Source of the DNA: Sulfolobus sp. E5-1-F
GTDB taxonomy: Archaea > Thermoproteota > Thermoprotei_A > Sulfolobales > Sulfolobaceae
Direction: 5' to 3'
Length of the DNA: 64,000 nt
NCBI RefSeq assembly: GCF_009601705.1
Contig: NZ_CP045687.1
Coordinates: 1 to 64,000, forward strand
In this document: one piece after another, positions 15,977 to 28,483 of the stretch
Position numbering within the stretch: the stretch's first letter is position 1
Layout of the letters: each line of letters starts with the position of its first letter
Position numbers and translations under genes: made by a program
Notes under the pieces: generated by a model
Told to the model about the DNA's origin: nothing
Seen by the model: the letters and a program-made list of their open reading frames with translations, nothing else
Database searches by the model: none

Positions 15977-17809
15977 TTAGCTCACCTCTTTTTTCTTAAG
16001 CAATTCGATCATTTTAGGTACTATCTCGAAGATATCACCTACTACTCCAAAATCACAATTCTCGAAAATTGGGGAACTTGGATCTAAGTTTATCGCCCCT
16101 ATTCTTCTAGAAGATAATATACCAACTAAGTGTTGTACTGCACCAGAAATTCCTAACGCTATATAAACTTTAGGTCTAATTGTTGTACCAGTTTGACCAA
16201 CTTGTCTATCCTTGGGATACCAACCCATATCTGCCAATGGCTTAGAAACTCCTACTACACCACCTAATAACGAGGCTAATTCCTCAGCCATCTTTATATT
16301 TTCTGGACTTCTAATACCCCTACCTACACCAACCACTATATCTGCTTCCGCTAATACATTCCTCTTCTCTATAACTCTATAATCTAATACCTTAAGTCTG
16401 GTGAATAGATCATCAATTTCCTCTCTCACTAATTCTCCTTTTCTACCCGGAACTCTTGGTAATGGCATAAATACACCAGCTCTAACGGTAACCATTACTG
16501 GTCTATGTCTAGGACATATTATAGTAGACATCTCTTTACCTCCGAAGTCTGGTCTTGTTGAAAGTAAAACTCCTTTGTCATCTACATCGAAGCTAGTACA
16601 ATCAGCAATTAATCCAGTATCTACTTCAATTGCAGTAGTTGACGCGAGTTCCCTAGCGTTTCTAGTTCCTGGGAAAAATACTGCCTCTGGCTTATACTTC
16701 TTTATAAGCTTGGCTAATGCCCTAGTATACACTTCGTTATCATATCTATCGAATCCCTTAGTTTCGACAAAATATACCTTGTCTGCACCATATTCAAAAG
16801 TCTCCTCTATTAAGGATTTAGTAGCCTCACCACCTACTATTACCGCAGAAAGACTAGTATCCATTAGATCGGAAATTCTTCTTGCCTCTCCCATAATCTC
16901 AAAAGACGCCCTATTTGGTTTCTCTCCAATATGATCAATATATACCCAAATTTCACCATTCACCTTAACCTTAGGTTTAGGCTTTACATACTCCTTTAAT
17001 GTACTTTCATCCTCTTTTAACGATTCGAAAATCTTATCTAAAAACCATTTCGCTGCTTTTTCGACATCTTTCTTACCATCTATTATCTCAGCCTTTCTAG
17101 TCTTGGGTGGAGGTTGAACTTTTATTACCTTAGTCGGAGAACCAGCTAAACCGATTTTGTTTGGTTCAGCCTTTATATCATCCTTGTTCCACACTGTAAC
17201 TTTGGCCGTTTTAGCTTTAATTAAGCTTAATATATCAGGTTGCCTCGGTTTGTTTGCGATTTCCAATATGGTCAGTACTGCGGGGATGGGAGCTTCAATA
17301 ACTTCTTCGTCAAATTCAGTGGTCCTAGTTACTACTATTTTATCCTTTTCTAACTTCTTTATTTCGCTTACATAACCTATAACTGGGACCCCAAGCCATT
17401 TCCCTGTCTGAGGTCCTACTTGTTCAGTCTCTCCATCAACTGCTCTTCTACCGAAGAGTATTAGATCTGCTCCACCCAACTTTTGAATCGCCTTAGATAT
17501 AGTATAGGAGGTTGCCCAAGTATCAGCTCCAGCCATTGCCCTATCACTTATCAAATAAGCTTCATCAATTCCCATTGCTAGGGCTTCTCTAAGTGCAGAA
17601 TCAGCTTGTGGAGGACCCATAGTTATGACAATAGTTTTTGCTCCATATCTTTCCTTTAATCTAACAGCCTCTTCTATTGCATGTAAATCTGGAGGATTAA
17701 TAACAGCTGGTACTCCTTCCCTTACCAAATTATTAGTTACAGGGTCAATCCTTAGCTCATCCACATCTGGAACTTGCTTTATTGAAACAACAACTTTGAG
17801 TTCCGGCAA
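15977..17809 (-). CDS. etfBA: fused electron-transfer flavoprotein, EtfB-EtfA
   Basis: One 610-residue chain joins both Etf subunits. Residues 1-260 are EtfB/FixA (MPELKVVVSIKQVPDVDELRIDP, ALAMGIDEAYLISD, DGETEQVGPQTGKWLG). Residues 290-610 are EtfA/FixB, ending in the FAD-binding segment GVGRGIRSPENIKMAEELA, SKPLADMGWYPKDRQVGQTG, PKVYIALGISGAVQHLVGI and INLDPSSPIFENCDFGVVGD. Fusion in the B-A order is known in Sulfolobales. The protein carries electrons between dehydrogenases and FixCX. It leads a three-gene unit (etfBA-fixC-fixX). A separate two-gene Etf set lies at 58866-60459. Confidence 0.93.
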   Translation of the reverse strand: MPELKVVVSIKQVPDVDELRIDPVTNNLVREGVPAVINPPDLHAIEEAVRLKERYGAKTIVITMGPPQADSALREALAMGIDEAYLISDRAMAGADTWATSYTISKAIQKLGGADLILFGRRAVDGETEQVGPQTGKWLGVPVIGYVSEIKKLEKDKIVVTRTTEFDEEVIEAPIPAVLTILEIANKPRQPDILSLIKAKTAKVTVWNKDDIKAEPNKIGLAGSPTKVIKVQPPPKTRKAEIIDGKKDVEKAAKWFLDKIFESLKEDESTLKEYVKPKPKVKVNGEIWVYIDHIGEKPNRASFEIMGEARRISDLMDTSLSAVIVGGEATKSLIEETFEYGADKVYFVETKGFDRYDNEVYTRALAKLIKKYKPEAVFFPGTRNARELASTTAIEVDTGLIADCTSFDVDDKGVLLSTRPDFGGKEMSTIICPRHRPVMVTVRAGVFMPLPRVPGRKGELVREEIDDLFTRLKVLDYRVIEKRNVLAEADIVVGVGRGIRSPENIKMAEELASLLGGVVGVSKPLADMGWYPKDRQVGQTGTTIRPKVYIALGISGAVQHLVGILSSRRIGAINLDPSSPIFENCDFGVVGDIFEIVPKMIELLKKKEVS

Positions 17810-17977
17810 TTTTACCTCTATAATGAGTACTCTTGATAGTTTTTAAGATTTCACAAAAAAGGATGTAATCTAAGGTTCTCGGGTAGGTGTATGAACCTAG
17901 TCCCCTTATTTCAAGGATTTCATTGAATCAAAATAAAAATTGTAAAAGAGATAAAAAGAAAAAAGAAATATTATATC

Positions 17978-20780
<2,803 letters not shown>

Positions 20781-21161
20781 GAGTTATCAGTATATAATTA
20801 TAGATATAATGGTAAATAAGAGTATCCCTACTAAAAATATGAACTTACTTCCTAATGTTTAAAAACATTGGTAAGGTGGTTTATTATATTATGTAAATCT
20901 AATAATAACTTAAGAATTCACAAACTAGATTTTTCCCTAAGTACAAACTTTTCAAGCATTACACGAGAGTACCTAAGGGAGGTTTAAATTAGATACATAG
21001 ATTATGCTACTATATAATATCGGTAATTATAATTTTTGTGAAAGTTTTCACTTATTTAAAAGTTTCTAGTAATTATAAAGCAACACAAAATTTAACTAAC
21101 TAAGAGATTAGTGTAATTCTTTGCACTATCTTTATTAAGGTATTACTACACAATTATTTTA
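20781..21161. other. intergenic region between divergent operons
   Basis: It holds promoters for the oxidoreductase operon (minus) and for the small gene at 21162 (plus). For the latter, CTTTATTAAG at 21130-21139 lies about 27 bases before the ATG. The rest is AT-rich with short frames only. No RNA gene or repeat was found. Confidence 0.5.
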
Positions 21162-21425
21162 ATGAGTAGAGAGGTAACTGTGAAATTTGAAGATGATAAT
21201 GAAACTTTCTACTTAATAAGTGATGATGGGTTAATAGCTAAGCAAAATACTACCCCAAAGAAAATCGATATTCTAATAGTTAAAGCGGCTGATCGAAACA
21301 AAATCCTTGAAGCAATTAAAATGAATTATAAACTGTTTGAGTGTAAAGATAAAAATAAAGAAGAATGTTTAACTAAAGTATTAAACAGCGTATTTCCATA
21401 CTGCAAAATATGTCGATTCATGTAG
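21162..21425 (+). CDS. hypothetical protein, 87 aa
   Basis: The small acidic protein has an N-terminal beta-like region (EVTVKFEDDNETFYLISDDG) and a C-terminal cysteine cluster: Cys55, Cys62 and then CKICRFM near the end, plus Cys at 'PYCKIC'. Four cysteines in the last third could bind a metal. A good TATA box 27 bases before the start argues that it is expressed. It stands alone before pat, in the same direction, with a 123-base gap that holds pat's own promoter. No family recognised. Confidence 0.65.
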   Translation: MSREVTVKFEDDNETFYLISDDGLIAKQNTTPKKIDILIVKAADRNKILEAIKMNYKLFECKDKNKEECLTKVLNSVFPYCKICRFM

Positions 21426-21516
21426 AGGATAAAAAGTATTCATTTTAGGTATTATTATTAATAAAATACTTCGTAGGTATAAGCTTTAGTTTCTACGTTT
21501 AAACATTACAGTAACA

Positions 21517-21526
21517 TATTTAAACC
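21517..21526 (+). promoter_or_regulatory. TATA box of pat
   Basis: ATATTTAAAC is centred 27 bases before the ATG at 21549, predicting a leaderless message for the acetyltransferase gene. Confidence 0.6.
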
Positions 21527-21536
21527 TAGATTTTAA

Positions 21537-22031
<495 letters not shown>

Positions 22032-22125
22032 GGAATCTGGATTTCATCGCAGTTTAACAATTTTTGAGACAAATCTTTGAAATTTGGTATTTTCTATAAA
22101 GTTTAGTAGGCTTATTACCTACCCT

Positions 22126-22329
22126 ATGATAACACTTGATATGCCTTTCGGACGTTAGGAGACCAACATCTCTTCATTAGTATTAGAGGACTTAACGAAG
22201 AGAGTACTAGAAGAAATGGTAAGACGTATTAAGGATGAAAGCTATGTTGAATGGCATTATTCGGTATCGTTTTCTGGTGATTGTGAGTTTAATACCTTAT
22301 TATTATCAAAATTATTATTAATTACATAG
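22126..22329 (+). pseudogene. small unknown frame with internal TAG
   Basis: An ATG at 22126 reads MITLDMPFGR, meets TAG at 22156-22158, and continues in the same frame as ETNISSLVLEDLTKRVLEEMVRRIKDE to a stop at 22327-22329. The second part is helix-like and charged, which looks like true coding sequence. This may be a remnant of a larger gene or one broken by a nonsense change. The rest of the 373-base gap between pat and the surface protein shows nothing else. Confidence 0.35.
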
Positions 22330-22404
22330 CATAGCAGAAACTACTTGCTACACTGGAACTAGTATAAAAAATAGCTTTATTATACTCAGCATCGACTAGA
22401 TAGC

Positions 22405-23199
22405 ATGAAGTTATATTTAGTTTTGGTCATTGTAATCGTTGCTGTCATATTAATTGCATCTGGTGTTGTTATCCTACTTCACAACGTTTCACAGCAGACC
22501 AATTTGACAAAAGTTGTATTTCCTACTCAAACCAAAATTTCTTCAATCTTAGGGAATGGGTGGAACATAACTGGTTTATTTGAAGAGAATTACAGCAGTG
22601 CAGTTAACCAGCAATATCCCGGAGGTACAGCTTTATATCAAGAATATATCCAAAATGGAAATCAAACAATTACGCTCAGTGTAATTCAATTGAACTCTTC
22701 AACAACTACATTAAAAGGGGTTAAGATTGGAAAGTATTTGGTTTCGGCAAACATATCTGGTAATTCGAGTAAGTTTGACTTAAGTGGTATAGAGAACCTA
22801 GAAATAGAGACCTTGAAGAGCGGAAATGGTTTAACACCAGAACTTAACCCACTATTATTTCCCGCCAATGAGACAATTTCGCTCTTGGAATTTGGCAACG
22901 CTATAACGAAAAACTATACCCTTTATTTTGAGACCATAATGTACAACAACTCATTTATATCGATAGATATAGCAAACTCATCAAACATATCATCATTATT
23001 TACCTATTTATTGAAAAGTACTGGACAGAACATCACAGTATCGACTATTAACGGTATGCATTACTTTAATTTGAGCTTCGTCAGTCAGTATGGTAGTGTT
23101 TACTACTTTGTAGGAATTAAAGATAATTATCTGATATTCATGCAATCTCAAACTCCACAAGCTTTTCAATTCTTTGTAGGGATATCGAAAAAAGTTTAG
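22405..23199 (+). CDS. membrane-anchored extracellular protein, 264 aa
   Basis: Residues 3-27 form one hydrophobic anchor (LYLVLVIVIVAVILIASGVVILL), and the remaining 235 residues are Asn/Ser/Thr-rich with many N-glycosylation sequons (NLT, NIT, NYS, NQT, NSS, NIS, NYT). The protein is therefore outside the cell, tethered by its N-terminus. The repeated strand-like segments (LGNGWNITGLF, TINGMHYFNLSF, YFVGIKDNYLIFMQSQ) suggest a beta fold. No family recognised. It converges on the permease gene with a 21-base gap. Confidence 0.75.
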   Translation: MKLYLVLVIVIVAVILIASGVVILLHNVSQQTNLTKVVFPTQTKISSILGNGWNITGLFEENYSSAVNQQYPGGTALYQEYIQNGNQTITLSVIQLNSSTTTLKGVKIGKYLVSANISGNSSKFDLSGIENLEIETLKSGNGLTPELNPLLFPANETISLLEFGNAITKNYTLYFETIMYNNSFISIDIANSSNISSLFTYLLKSTGQNITVSTINGMHYFNLSFVSQYGSVYYFVGIKDNYLIFMQSQTPQAFQFFVGISKKV

Positions 23200-23220
23200 A
23201 TTTTAAACTTTTAGATTTCT

Positions 23221-24558
23221 TTATTTTCTTAGTACTTTATAAATGACGCCTGCTATCATCCATACTATAAATGACGCTACTCCTATTAATACATACGCAT
23301 TAACTGATGTAGTTACAATATTAGCGAATACCACAAATAATAATATTACATTTATTGCTGCGGTAAGAAGAACATTCCATAAGCCTAGACTATTATTTTT
23401 CCTTAAGATAAATAGTAAACTTAGATTAGCAGTAAATAGCGCTATTAGGAATCCAAATGTAGTCGTTATTCCTACCGATAAGAAAACATTTTCTGGACCA
23501 ATTAACAGTGAAAAGATAATAGTATACGCTAAGGAAAATATAAGCGAGAACAGTATAGCCTTATGCGGAGTCTTATTAGTTTGATGAACGTCATATAGTC
23601 TCTTATCTAATACACCATCCCTTGCCATAGCATATACTACTCTAGATACCGTATTAAAGAAAGTTACGGAATCCGTTAATCCACTATTTATGAGAAGAAT
23701 TGTCAATACTATACCTAAAGCTACACCCCCATATTTTACTCCTAGGATTATCCCAGGGACAAGTTCCGTAAAGAAAGAAGACATGTTATTCACGCCCCAT
23801 CCTACTACAAACGCTTCACTTGCGATTATATATGTTATACCAACTAGTAGCGCTGCAACAAATACTCCCTTAGATATTGTATTCTTAGGATCCTTAGCCT
23901 CTTCTCCCAAAACTGATGTCGTCTCATATCCCGCAAAAGCCAGAAATACAAACGCCATTCCTACACCAACATTAAATGGAGAGGAATACTTAAACGTAAA
24001 CGTACTTGGATCTGGAGAAACTTTGGTAAATATTAGAAGAGAAGTAGCTACTATAAAAACTATTTCAAGGATACTCATCGTTAAAGTGAACTTTAAAGAA
24101 GGTCTTACTCCCAAATAAGATAAGACACCTCCAAATAAGGCTACTACTATGACCAATGGAATCCACAACCACGATGGAGTAGAAACACCTAAGACTTGTA
24201 GTGCACCAGGTAGAAAGACTCCGATTGACAAGTAGATGAACACTAATGCAGTTAAAGCGTATAGTACGTAAGCCCATCCTATAAGATAACCTATAGCTCT
24301 TCCTAATCCAGCAGAAATAAAGGCATATATCCCACCAGCGCTCTGAACATATCTACTTGTAATGGATAATCTAGTCGCATCTAATAGAACTCCTAAAGTT
24401 GCAATTAGAACTGCTAAAGGAAGTGAGGCATAAGCATAAGCAGCAGCTCCAGTTAATGTTACTAGACTAGCCATCGCAGGAGCTGCACCACCAATACCTT
24501 GAGCTATAACTTCTCTCAATGAAACGATTCCCCTAGCTAACTCCTTGTTTTCCTTCAT
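23221..24558 (-). CDS. amino-acid/polyamine permease, APC superfamily
   Basis: The 445-residue protein has 12 predicted membrane spans. The first carries the APC pattern: LREVIAQGIGGAAPAMASLVTLTGAAA, with the unwound glycine motif. Further conserved pieces are SAGGIYAFISAGLGRAIGYLIGWAYVL and FLAFAGYETTSVLGEEAKDPKNTI (about 205-230). It brings in amino acids or related amines by cation symport. The next genes on the same strand are a formamidase/acetamidase pseudogene and an acyl-CoA ligase, so the group may once have taken up and used nitrogen compounds. Substrate cannot be told from sequence. Confidence 0.88.
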   Translation of the reverse strand: MKENKELARGIVSLREVIAQGIGGAAPAMASLVTLTGAAAYAYASLPLAVLIATLGVLLDATRLSITSRYVQSAGGIYAFISAGLGRAIGYLIGWAYVLYALTALVFIYLSIGVFLPGALQVLGVSTPSWLWIPLVIVVALFGGVLSYLGVRPSLKFTLTMSILEIVFIVATSLLIFTKVSPDPSTFTFKYSSPFNVGVGMAFVFLAFAGYETTSVLGEEAKDPKNTISKGVFVAALLVGITYIIASEAFVVGWGVNNMSSFFTELVPGIILGVKYGGVALGIVLTILLINSGLTDSVTFFNTVSRVVYAMARDGVLDKRLYDVHQTNKTPHKAILFSLIFSLAYTIIFSLLIGPENVFLSVGITTTFGFLIALFTANLSLLFILRKNNSLGLWNVLLTAAINVILLFVVFANIVTTSVNAYVLIGVASFIVWMIAGVIYKVLRK

Positions 24559-24646
24559 AATTCTAACATCAAACGATTATCTTAAATATTTTTCTTAGAA
24601 ATGCATAAATATAAGATTTAAAAATATTTAAAATATTTAAACTTGA

Positions 24647-25603
24647 TCAGAACACTTCCACACTTTTATCGAAAATGTTCCTTGGCAAATACGCCGTAAC
24701 TATCCAGTTGGGAACATCAACAACCTCACTAACCCTAAGGTTTACTGCAACACTAGCCAATATGTAAGCCTCTACCGGAGTCATGTATTTGGATAAGATA
24801 GATATTATTCCCTTAATGGCCTTTTTTGCTGCAATCCACAAGTTAGGATCTATACCAGGCTACGCTATATATTCGTCGTATTCCATCTCCTTTACTTTCT
24901 TAGCCACGAAAAGTGGTTGAGTTAAACCAACATTTTTAATTAACCTAACTTTCATTGTAACCTCCATGGGTGCCTCTATTGCAGTTCCACATACCTCGCC
25001 ATCCCCTTGGGCTAAATGAGTATCGCCTATGGAAAGTAGCGCTCCATTTACAAATACCGGGAGATATAACTTTGTGCCTATAGTTAAGTGTTTTATATCC
25101 ATATTCCCTCCGTTTTCCCTTGGAGGTATTGTACTCAGCTTTCCCCTATATGGTAATCCAGTACCTATTACTCCAGGGAAAGGATATATGGGGACTTTAA
25201 CGTTTAAATCGCCAAATTTCGCATAAGCGTATTTCTCATCAACTTTCCAAATCTTGAGAGCGGGACCTTGAAGATCTATAGGTGCGGTATATTGCTCATC
25301 AGCCAGAAATCCAAATCCAGGAAGTACTCCAGTCCATCCCCATCCCTTATGCCTAAATTCTAAGAACTCAACCTCTAATGCGTCTCCAGGCTCAGCACCC
25401 TTTACCTCTATGGGACCGGTTAATGGGTGGATTTTTGAGAAGTCTAGTTTTATGAGATCTTTTTCTGTTGATGAAGGCGTGACTTGGCCATCAGAAGCTT
25501 CTTTGGTTTCTACTGTTATTATATCCCCATCACTTATCGTCATAATTGGAGGTATAGAGTTATCCCATTTGTTGTGGGTTATTGCATGAATAGTATATTG
25601 CAT
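24647..25603 (-). pseudogene. acetamidase/formamidase, in-frame TAG
   Basis: The first 247 residues (25603-24860) are a FmdA/AmdA-type amidohydrolase, which releases ammonia from formamide or acetamide: MQYTIHAITHNKWDN, GPIEVKGAEPGDALEVEFLE, GGNMDIKHLTIGTKLYLPVFV, GDTHLAQGDGEVCGTAIE. The frame meets TAG at 24860-24862, after YDEYIA, then goes on without shift as PGIDPNLWIAAKKAIKG and further conserved C-terminal sequence (AYILASVAVNLRVSEVVDVPNWIVTAYLP) to 24647. In relatives this join reads through as ATTGID-like sequence. So one base change made a stop. Repaired length is 318 residues, normal for the family. The 247-residue product might fold poorly. Readthrough is an alternative. Confidence 0.85.
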
Positions 25604-25642
25604 AATATTAATTCCCTTTCTTTACTTATAAGCGTTGAAAGT

Positions 25643-27166
25643 TCATTTGTTACTTTCTTCTAGCAATGATCTCAACTGATCTCTTACCAATTTTTTGTCA
25701 AGTTTACCTGTACTAGTTTTAGGTATTGAATCCACGAATATTATCTTATCTGGTAACCACCATTTTGGAAACTTATTTAGTGACTTCAAATACTCTATAA
25801 TTTCACTTTCGCTAACTTCTCTCCCCGGTTTCTTCACGACTAGAGCAATTGGTCTCTCTCCCCATTTCTCATCTTTAACACCAACAACGACTGCTTCTAA
25901 CACCTTCTCATATGACATGATGGCGTTCTCCAGATCAACACTACTTATCCACTCTCCACCACTTTTAATTAAATCCTTTAGCCTGTCTACAACTTTCACA
26001 CTTCCGTCAAGGTTTATCTTTGCTACATCACCAGTCCTAAACCACCTAATTTGAGTATCGGATTTATCATTAAGGTATTTTTTGGTTACAAACGCCCCTC
26101 TTGCCACTAATTCACCTATAGATTTGCCATCCCAAGGTAACTCCTTTCCTTCTGGATCCATCAATGCGATCTCAAACGCTGGAATTGGATAGCCTTGTTC
26201 TGACATCCTCTCTATATTATCGCTCTTATTTATCGTAGCTATTGCCTCAGTCTCAGTCATTCCCCAAGCGTGATAAGTTTTAACTCCAAGCTCCTTCAGT
26301 TTCTTAATCAATCCTAACGGTGGCTCAGCTCCACCAGTAACTACAACTTTTAATGGTAAATCTAGATTCTCCCTTTCTACATAATTTACAACATCAATCC
26401 ATACAGTGGGAGCTCCAACTCCCACCGTGACCTTAAATTCTTTTATCATTTTTACTATATCCTCTGCCTTAGGCCTAGGACCAGGTAAAACTAATTTTGC
26501 CCCAGTCATTAATGATGCAAATGGTAAGTCCCATGCTGATATGTGAAACATGGGAACTATGGGCATTACTGTATCAGAAGAGGAAATACCTAGTACATCA
26601 GCTGTCAATAATGATAGTGAATGAATAAATATGCTCCTATGGCTGTATACAACTCCCTTTGGCTTCCCAGTTGTACCTGAAGTAAAACAAGCTATTGCAC
26701 CTTGCTTTTCATCTACGTCAGGAAAATCTCTAATAGGTTCTTGCGAATTTATCTCTTCATCATATTTCTCATCAAAGATGAAAGTAGGCAAAGTGGAATT
26801 CCTATAAGTTATATCCTTGTCCATGAATATAGCTTTGTCCTCCATTGCCCTAATTACATAATCCATTTCAGATTCGTGAAACCTTACATTAACCGTATGC
26901 AAGACTCCACCTAGTAAAGGAACTGCGAAGTACAACTCTAAATGTCTCTGAGTATTCCATGCTATTGACGCAACTGTTTTCTCTGATATGCCGTTAGTCT
27001 TCAAGAAGGTGGCTAGTTTTCTGACCCTTAATGCAAAATCTGAATATGTGTAACGGACTATTCCTTCATGAGTTCTAGATATAATCTCTCTGTCCCTATA
27101 CAACTTTTCTATTCTCCAGAAAATGGATTTAATATTGAGATTGTAGTCCATTATTGTTGAATCCAT
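25643..27166 (-). CDS. AMP-forming acyl-CoA synthetase
   Basis: The 507-residue enzyme makes acyl-CoA from a fatty or other carboxylic acid, ATP and CoA via an acyl-adenylate. The ATP loop is TSGTTGKPKG (about 162-171); further motifs are HAWGMTETEA (about 299), RWFRTGDVAKI, and the hinge KDLIKSGGEWIS, with the catalytic lysine in PKTSTGKLDKK near the C-terminus. It is closest in look to medium-chain fatty-acid CoA ligases of Sulfolobales. An acyl-CoA dehydrogenase and Etf genes elsewhere in the window could use its product. Same strand as the formamidase gene, 39 bases upstream of it. Confidence 0.9.
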   Translation of the reverse strand: MDSTIMDYNLNIKSIFWRIEKLYRDREIISRTHEGIVRYTYSDFALRVRKLATFLKTNGISEKTVASIAWNTQRHLELYFAVPLLGGVLHTVNVRFHESEMDYVIRAMEDKAIFMDKDITYRNSTLPTFIFDEKYDEEINSQEPIRDFPDVDEKQGAIACFTSGTTGKPKGVVYSHRSIFIHSLSLLTADVLGISSSDTVMPIVPMFHISAWDLPFASLMTGAKLVLPGPRPKAEDIVKMIKEFKVTVGVGAPTVWIDVVNYVERENLDLPLKVVVTGGAEPPLGLIKKLKELGVKTYHAWGMTETEAIATINKSDNIERMSEQGYPIPAFEIALMDPEGKELPWDGKSIGELVARGAFVTKKYLNDKSDTQIRWFRTGDVAKINLDGSVKVVDRLKDLIKSGGEWISSVDLENAIMSYEKVLEAVVVGVKDEKWGERPIALVVKKPGREVSESEIIEYLKSLNKFPKWWLPDKIIFVDSIPKTSTGKLDKKLVRDQLRSLLEESNK

Positions 27167-27320
27167 AAGTATTTATCGCATTTTATTCTAATAAGTTTTT
27201 TAATTTATTGATCTCGCGTCACCATTAGCGATTAGTAGCTGACATTATTCATATTGAGATTATTATCATTAAACCTAGTTTGTCTAATTATCTTTGATAT
27301 AAACCGATGCACCTAGTATA

Positions 27321-27348
27321 AGACATTTTAATCTATCATAAAATGTCT
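27321..27348. promoter_or_regulatory. perfect inverted repeat upstream of the CPIC protein gene
   Basis: AGACATTTTA (27321-27330) and TAAAATGTCT (27339-27348) pair perfectly over 10 bases around an 8-base loop. It lies 40-67 bases upstream of the ATG at 27388, a place suited to an operator. No T-run follows, so it does not look like a terminator. Confidence 0.5.
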
Positions 27349-27361
27349 CCTTAACTTATTT

Positions 27362-27378
27362 AGTGGACTTATTCCACT
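27362..27378. promoter_or_regulatory. second small inverted repeat at the start of the same gene
   Basis: AGTGGA (27362-27367) and TCCACT (27373-27378) pair around a 5-base loop, directly before the TTTTTATTATATG that leads into the start codon. It would overlap the transcription start region. Confidence 0.4.
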
Positions 27379-27387
27379 TTTTATTAT

Positions 27388-27813
27388 ATGATAACTGACT
27401 TTAAATGCCCAATATGCCATAGAAGGAATACTGCCTTAGTGATTAAGACTCGACCAATTCTATATCTTTACCCAGAAGAGCATTTATCTTTTCATATATG
27501 CGAAAAGATGAGATTAGATATATGCGATGAATTCATTAAAGTTGCCAGCAGATATGGAACATATTCTAAAGAGGGAATAAATAAACTTAGGGAAGTTGTT
27601 AATACAATAAAAGGATTAATAGCATTAAAGAATGTGGCATTAGGTAATTTAATACATGAGGGGGAGGAAATCATGAGAAGAGCTGAAAATTTGTGTAGTG
27701 ATGAAAAAGAACACTATTATAAATGTCTGGAAGAAAAAGGAATTGAGAAAGGTAGGCAAAAAATTGTAGAAGCGATGATAAGTTTCTACTCCCAAATTGG
27801 CTTATACTCATGA
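27388..27813 (+). CDS. hypothetical protein with CPIC zinc site, 141 aa
   Basis: The N-terminus reads MITDFKCPICHRRNT, a CxxC that with Cys38 (FHICEKM) and Cys46 (LDICDEF) could hold zinc. The rest is helical and charged (GINKLREVVNTIKGLIALKNVALG, HEGEEIMRRAENLC, then CLEEKGIEKGRQKIVEAMISFYSQ). Six or seven cysteines in 141 residues is high for this organism. It converges with the HMA protein gene and overlaps it by 28 bases. No family recognised; a metal-related or regulatory role is only a guess from the neighbour. Confidence 0.65.
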   Translation: MITDFKCPICHRRNTALVIKTRPILYLYPEEHLSFHICEKMRLDICDEFIKVASRYGTYSKEGINKLREVVNTIKGLIALKNVALGNLIHEGEEIMRRAENLCSDEKEHYYKCLEEKGIEKGRQKIVEAMISFYSQIGLYS

Positions 27814-28064
27814 TAAGGAGTCTCATCTGAAGCTTCTGAGAGTACTTCCTCGATGTCCTTTTTACTTACTTCTCCCTTAAATTTCAGTATTACAAGAGCC
27901 CTAAGTTCCTTAAAATCTGGTTTAATTTCGACATTCTCTACACCGCTTATGGTCTTTAAAGCTCTATGAATTCTGCTAACGCAATTATTACAATATACGC
28001 CGCTAACCCAAAACCTTAACTCCCCCGTGCTAAGATTTTTCAATATTTTGTCTATTTCTGCCAT
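27786..28064 (-). CDS. heavy-metal-associated (HMA) domain protein
   Basis: The 92-residue protein has one HMA ferredoxin-like fold: strand FWVSGVYCNNCVSRIHRALKTISGVENVEI with the metal-binding pair Cys25-x-x-Cys28, then ALVILKFKGEVSKKDIEEVLSEA. Such proteins bind Cu(I) or similar metals as chaperones; CNNC differs from the common CxxC of CopZ (CSHC) but keeps both thiols. It is longer at both ends than a minimal 68-residue chaperone. No copper ATPase is in the window. Its promoter is in the 115-base gap before 28180. Confidence 0.82.
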   Translation of the reverse strand: MAEIDKILKNLSTGELRFWVSGVYCNNCVSRIHRALKTISGVENVEIKPDFKELRALVILKFKGEVSKKDIEEVLSEASDETPYHEYKPIWE

Positions 28065-28179
28065 ATGTTAATATGTGTTATTTATATTAATAAACTTTTT
28101 ATAAGGACTCTCTATGCTTAAACAGTTATATTAAATAAAGCTTCTTTTAACATAGAATGTAAGAACAAAAATTCTTCTA

Positions 28180-28482
28180 TTATTCGTTTACTTCTTGTAG
28201 TATTCTGTGTATTGGTCTACTCTCAATAATACTCTTACCGTAATTTATAGTACTCCTATATGCATTGCTGGAAATGAATTTCTTGAATGACTCTAAATCC
28301 TTCCAAACACTATAAATCAAATACTCTGAAGGATCATCAACATTCTTGTAAAGTTTAGCGTCAATGAAACCATCAGCATTAGCTTTTAAATAACTCAAAA
28401 CCTCCCTAAACTTATTTTCAAAATCCTTCTCGAAACCCCTTTTCACTTCATAATAAAAACCAACATTAATCATAATTAACAC
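28180..28482 (-). CDS. odsN: antibiotic-biosynthesis-monooxygenase (ABM) fold protein, downstream of soxN
   Basis: The 100-residue protein has the dimeric ferredoxin-like ABM fold: INVGFYYEVKRGFEKDFENKFREVLSYLKANADGFIDAKLYKNVDDPSEYLIYSVWKDLESFKKF. Members include haem-degrading and quinol monooxygenases, but also proteins of unknown role. It starts 1 base after the soxN stop, at GTG 28482 or ATG 28473. In S. acidocaldarius the gene after cbsA-cbsB-soxL2-soxN was named odsN; I use that symbol by position only. Being last in a quinol-oxidising complex operon, a role in quinone or haem handling is possible. Confidence 0.7.
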   Translation of the reverse strand: MLIMINVGFYYEVKRGFEKDFENKFREVLSYLKANADGFIDAKLYKNVDDPSEYLIYSVWKDLESFKKFISSNAYRSTINYGKSIIESRPIHRILQEVNE

Positions 28483-28483
28483 C

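Noticed and set aside
16401-16934. Long plus-strand frame inside etfBA
   Set aside because: Ser/Thr/Leu-rich antisense shadow of a well-conserved Etf protein; no family match.
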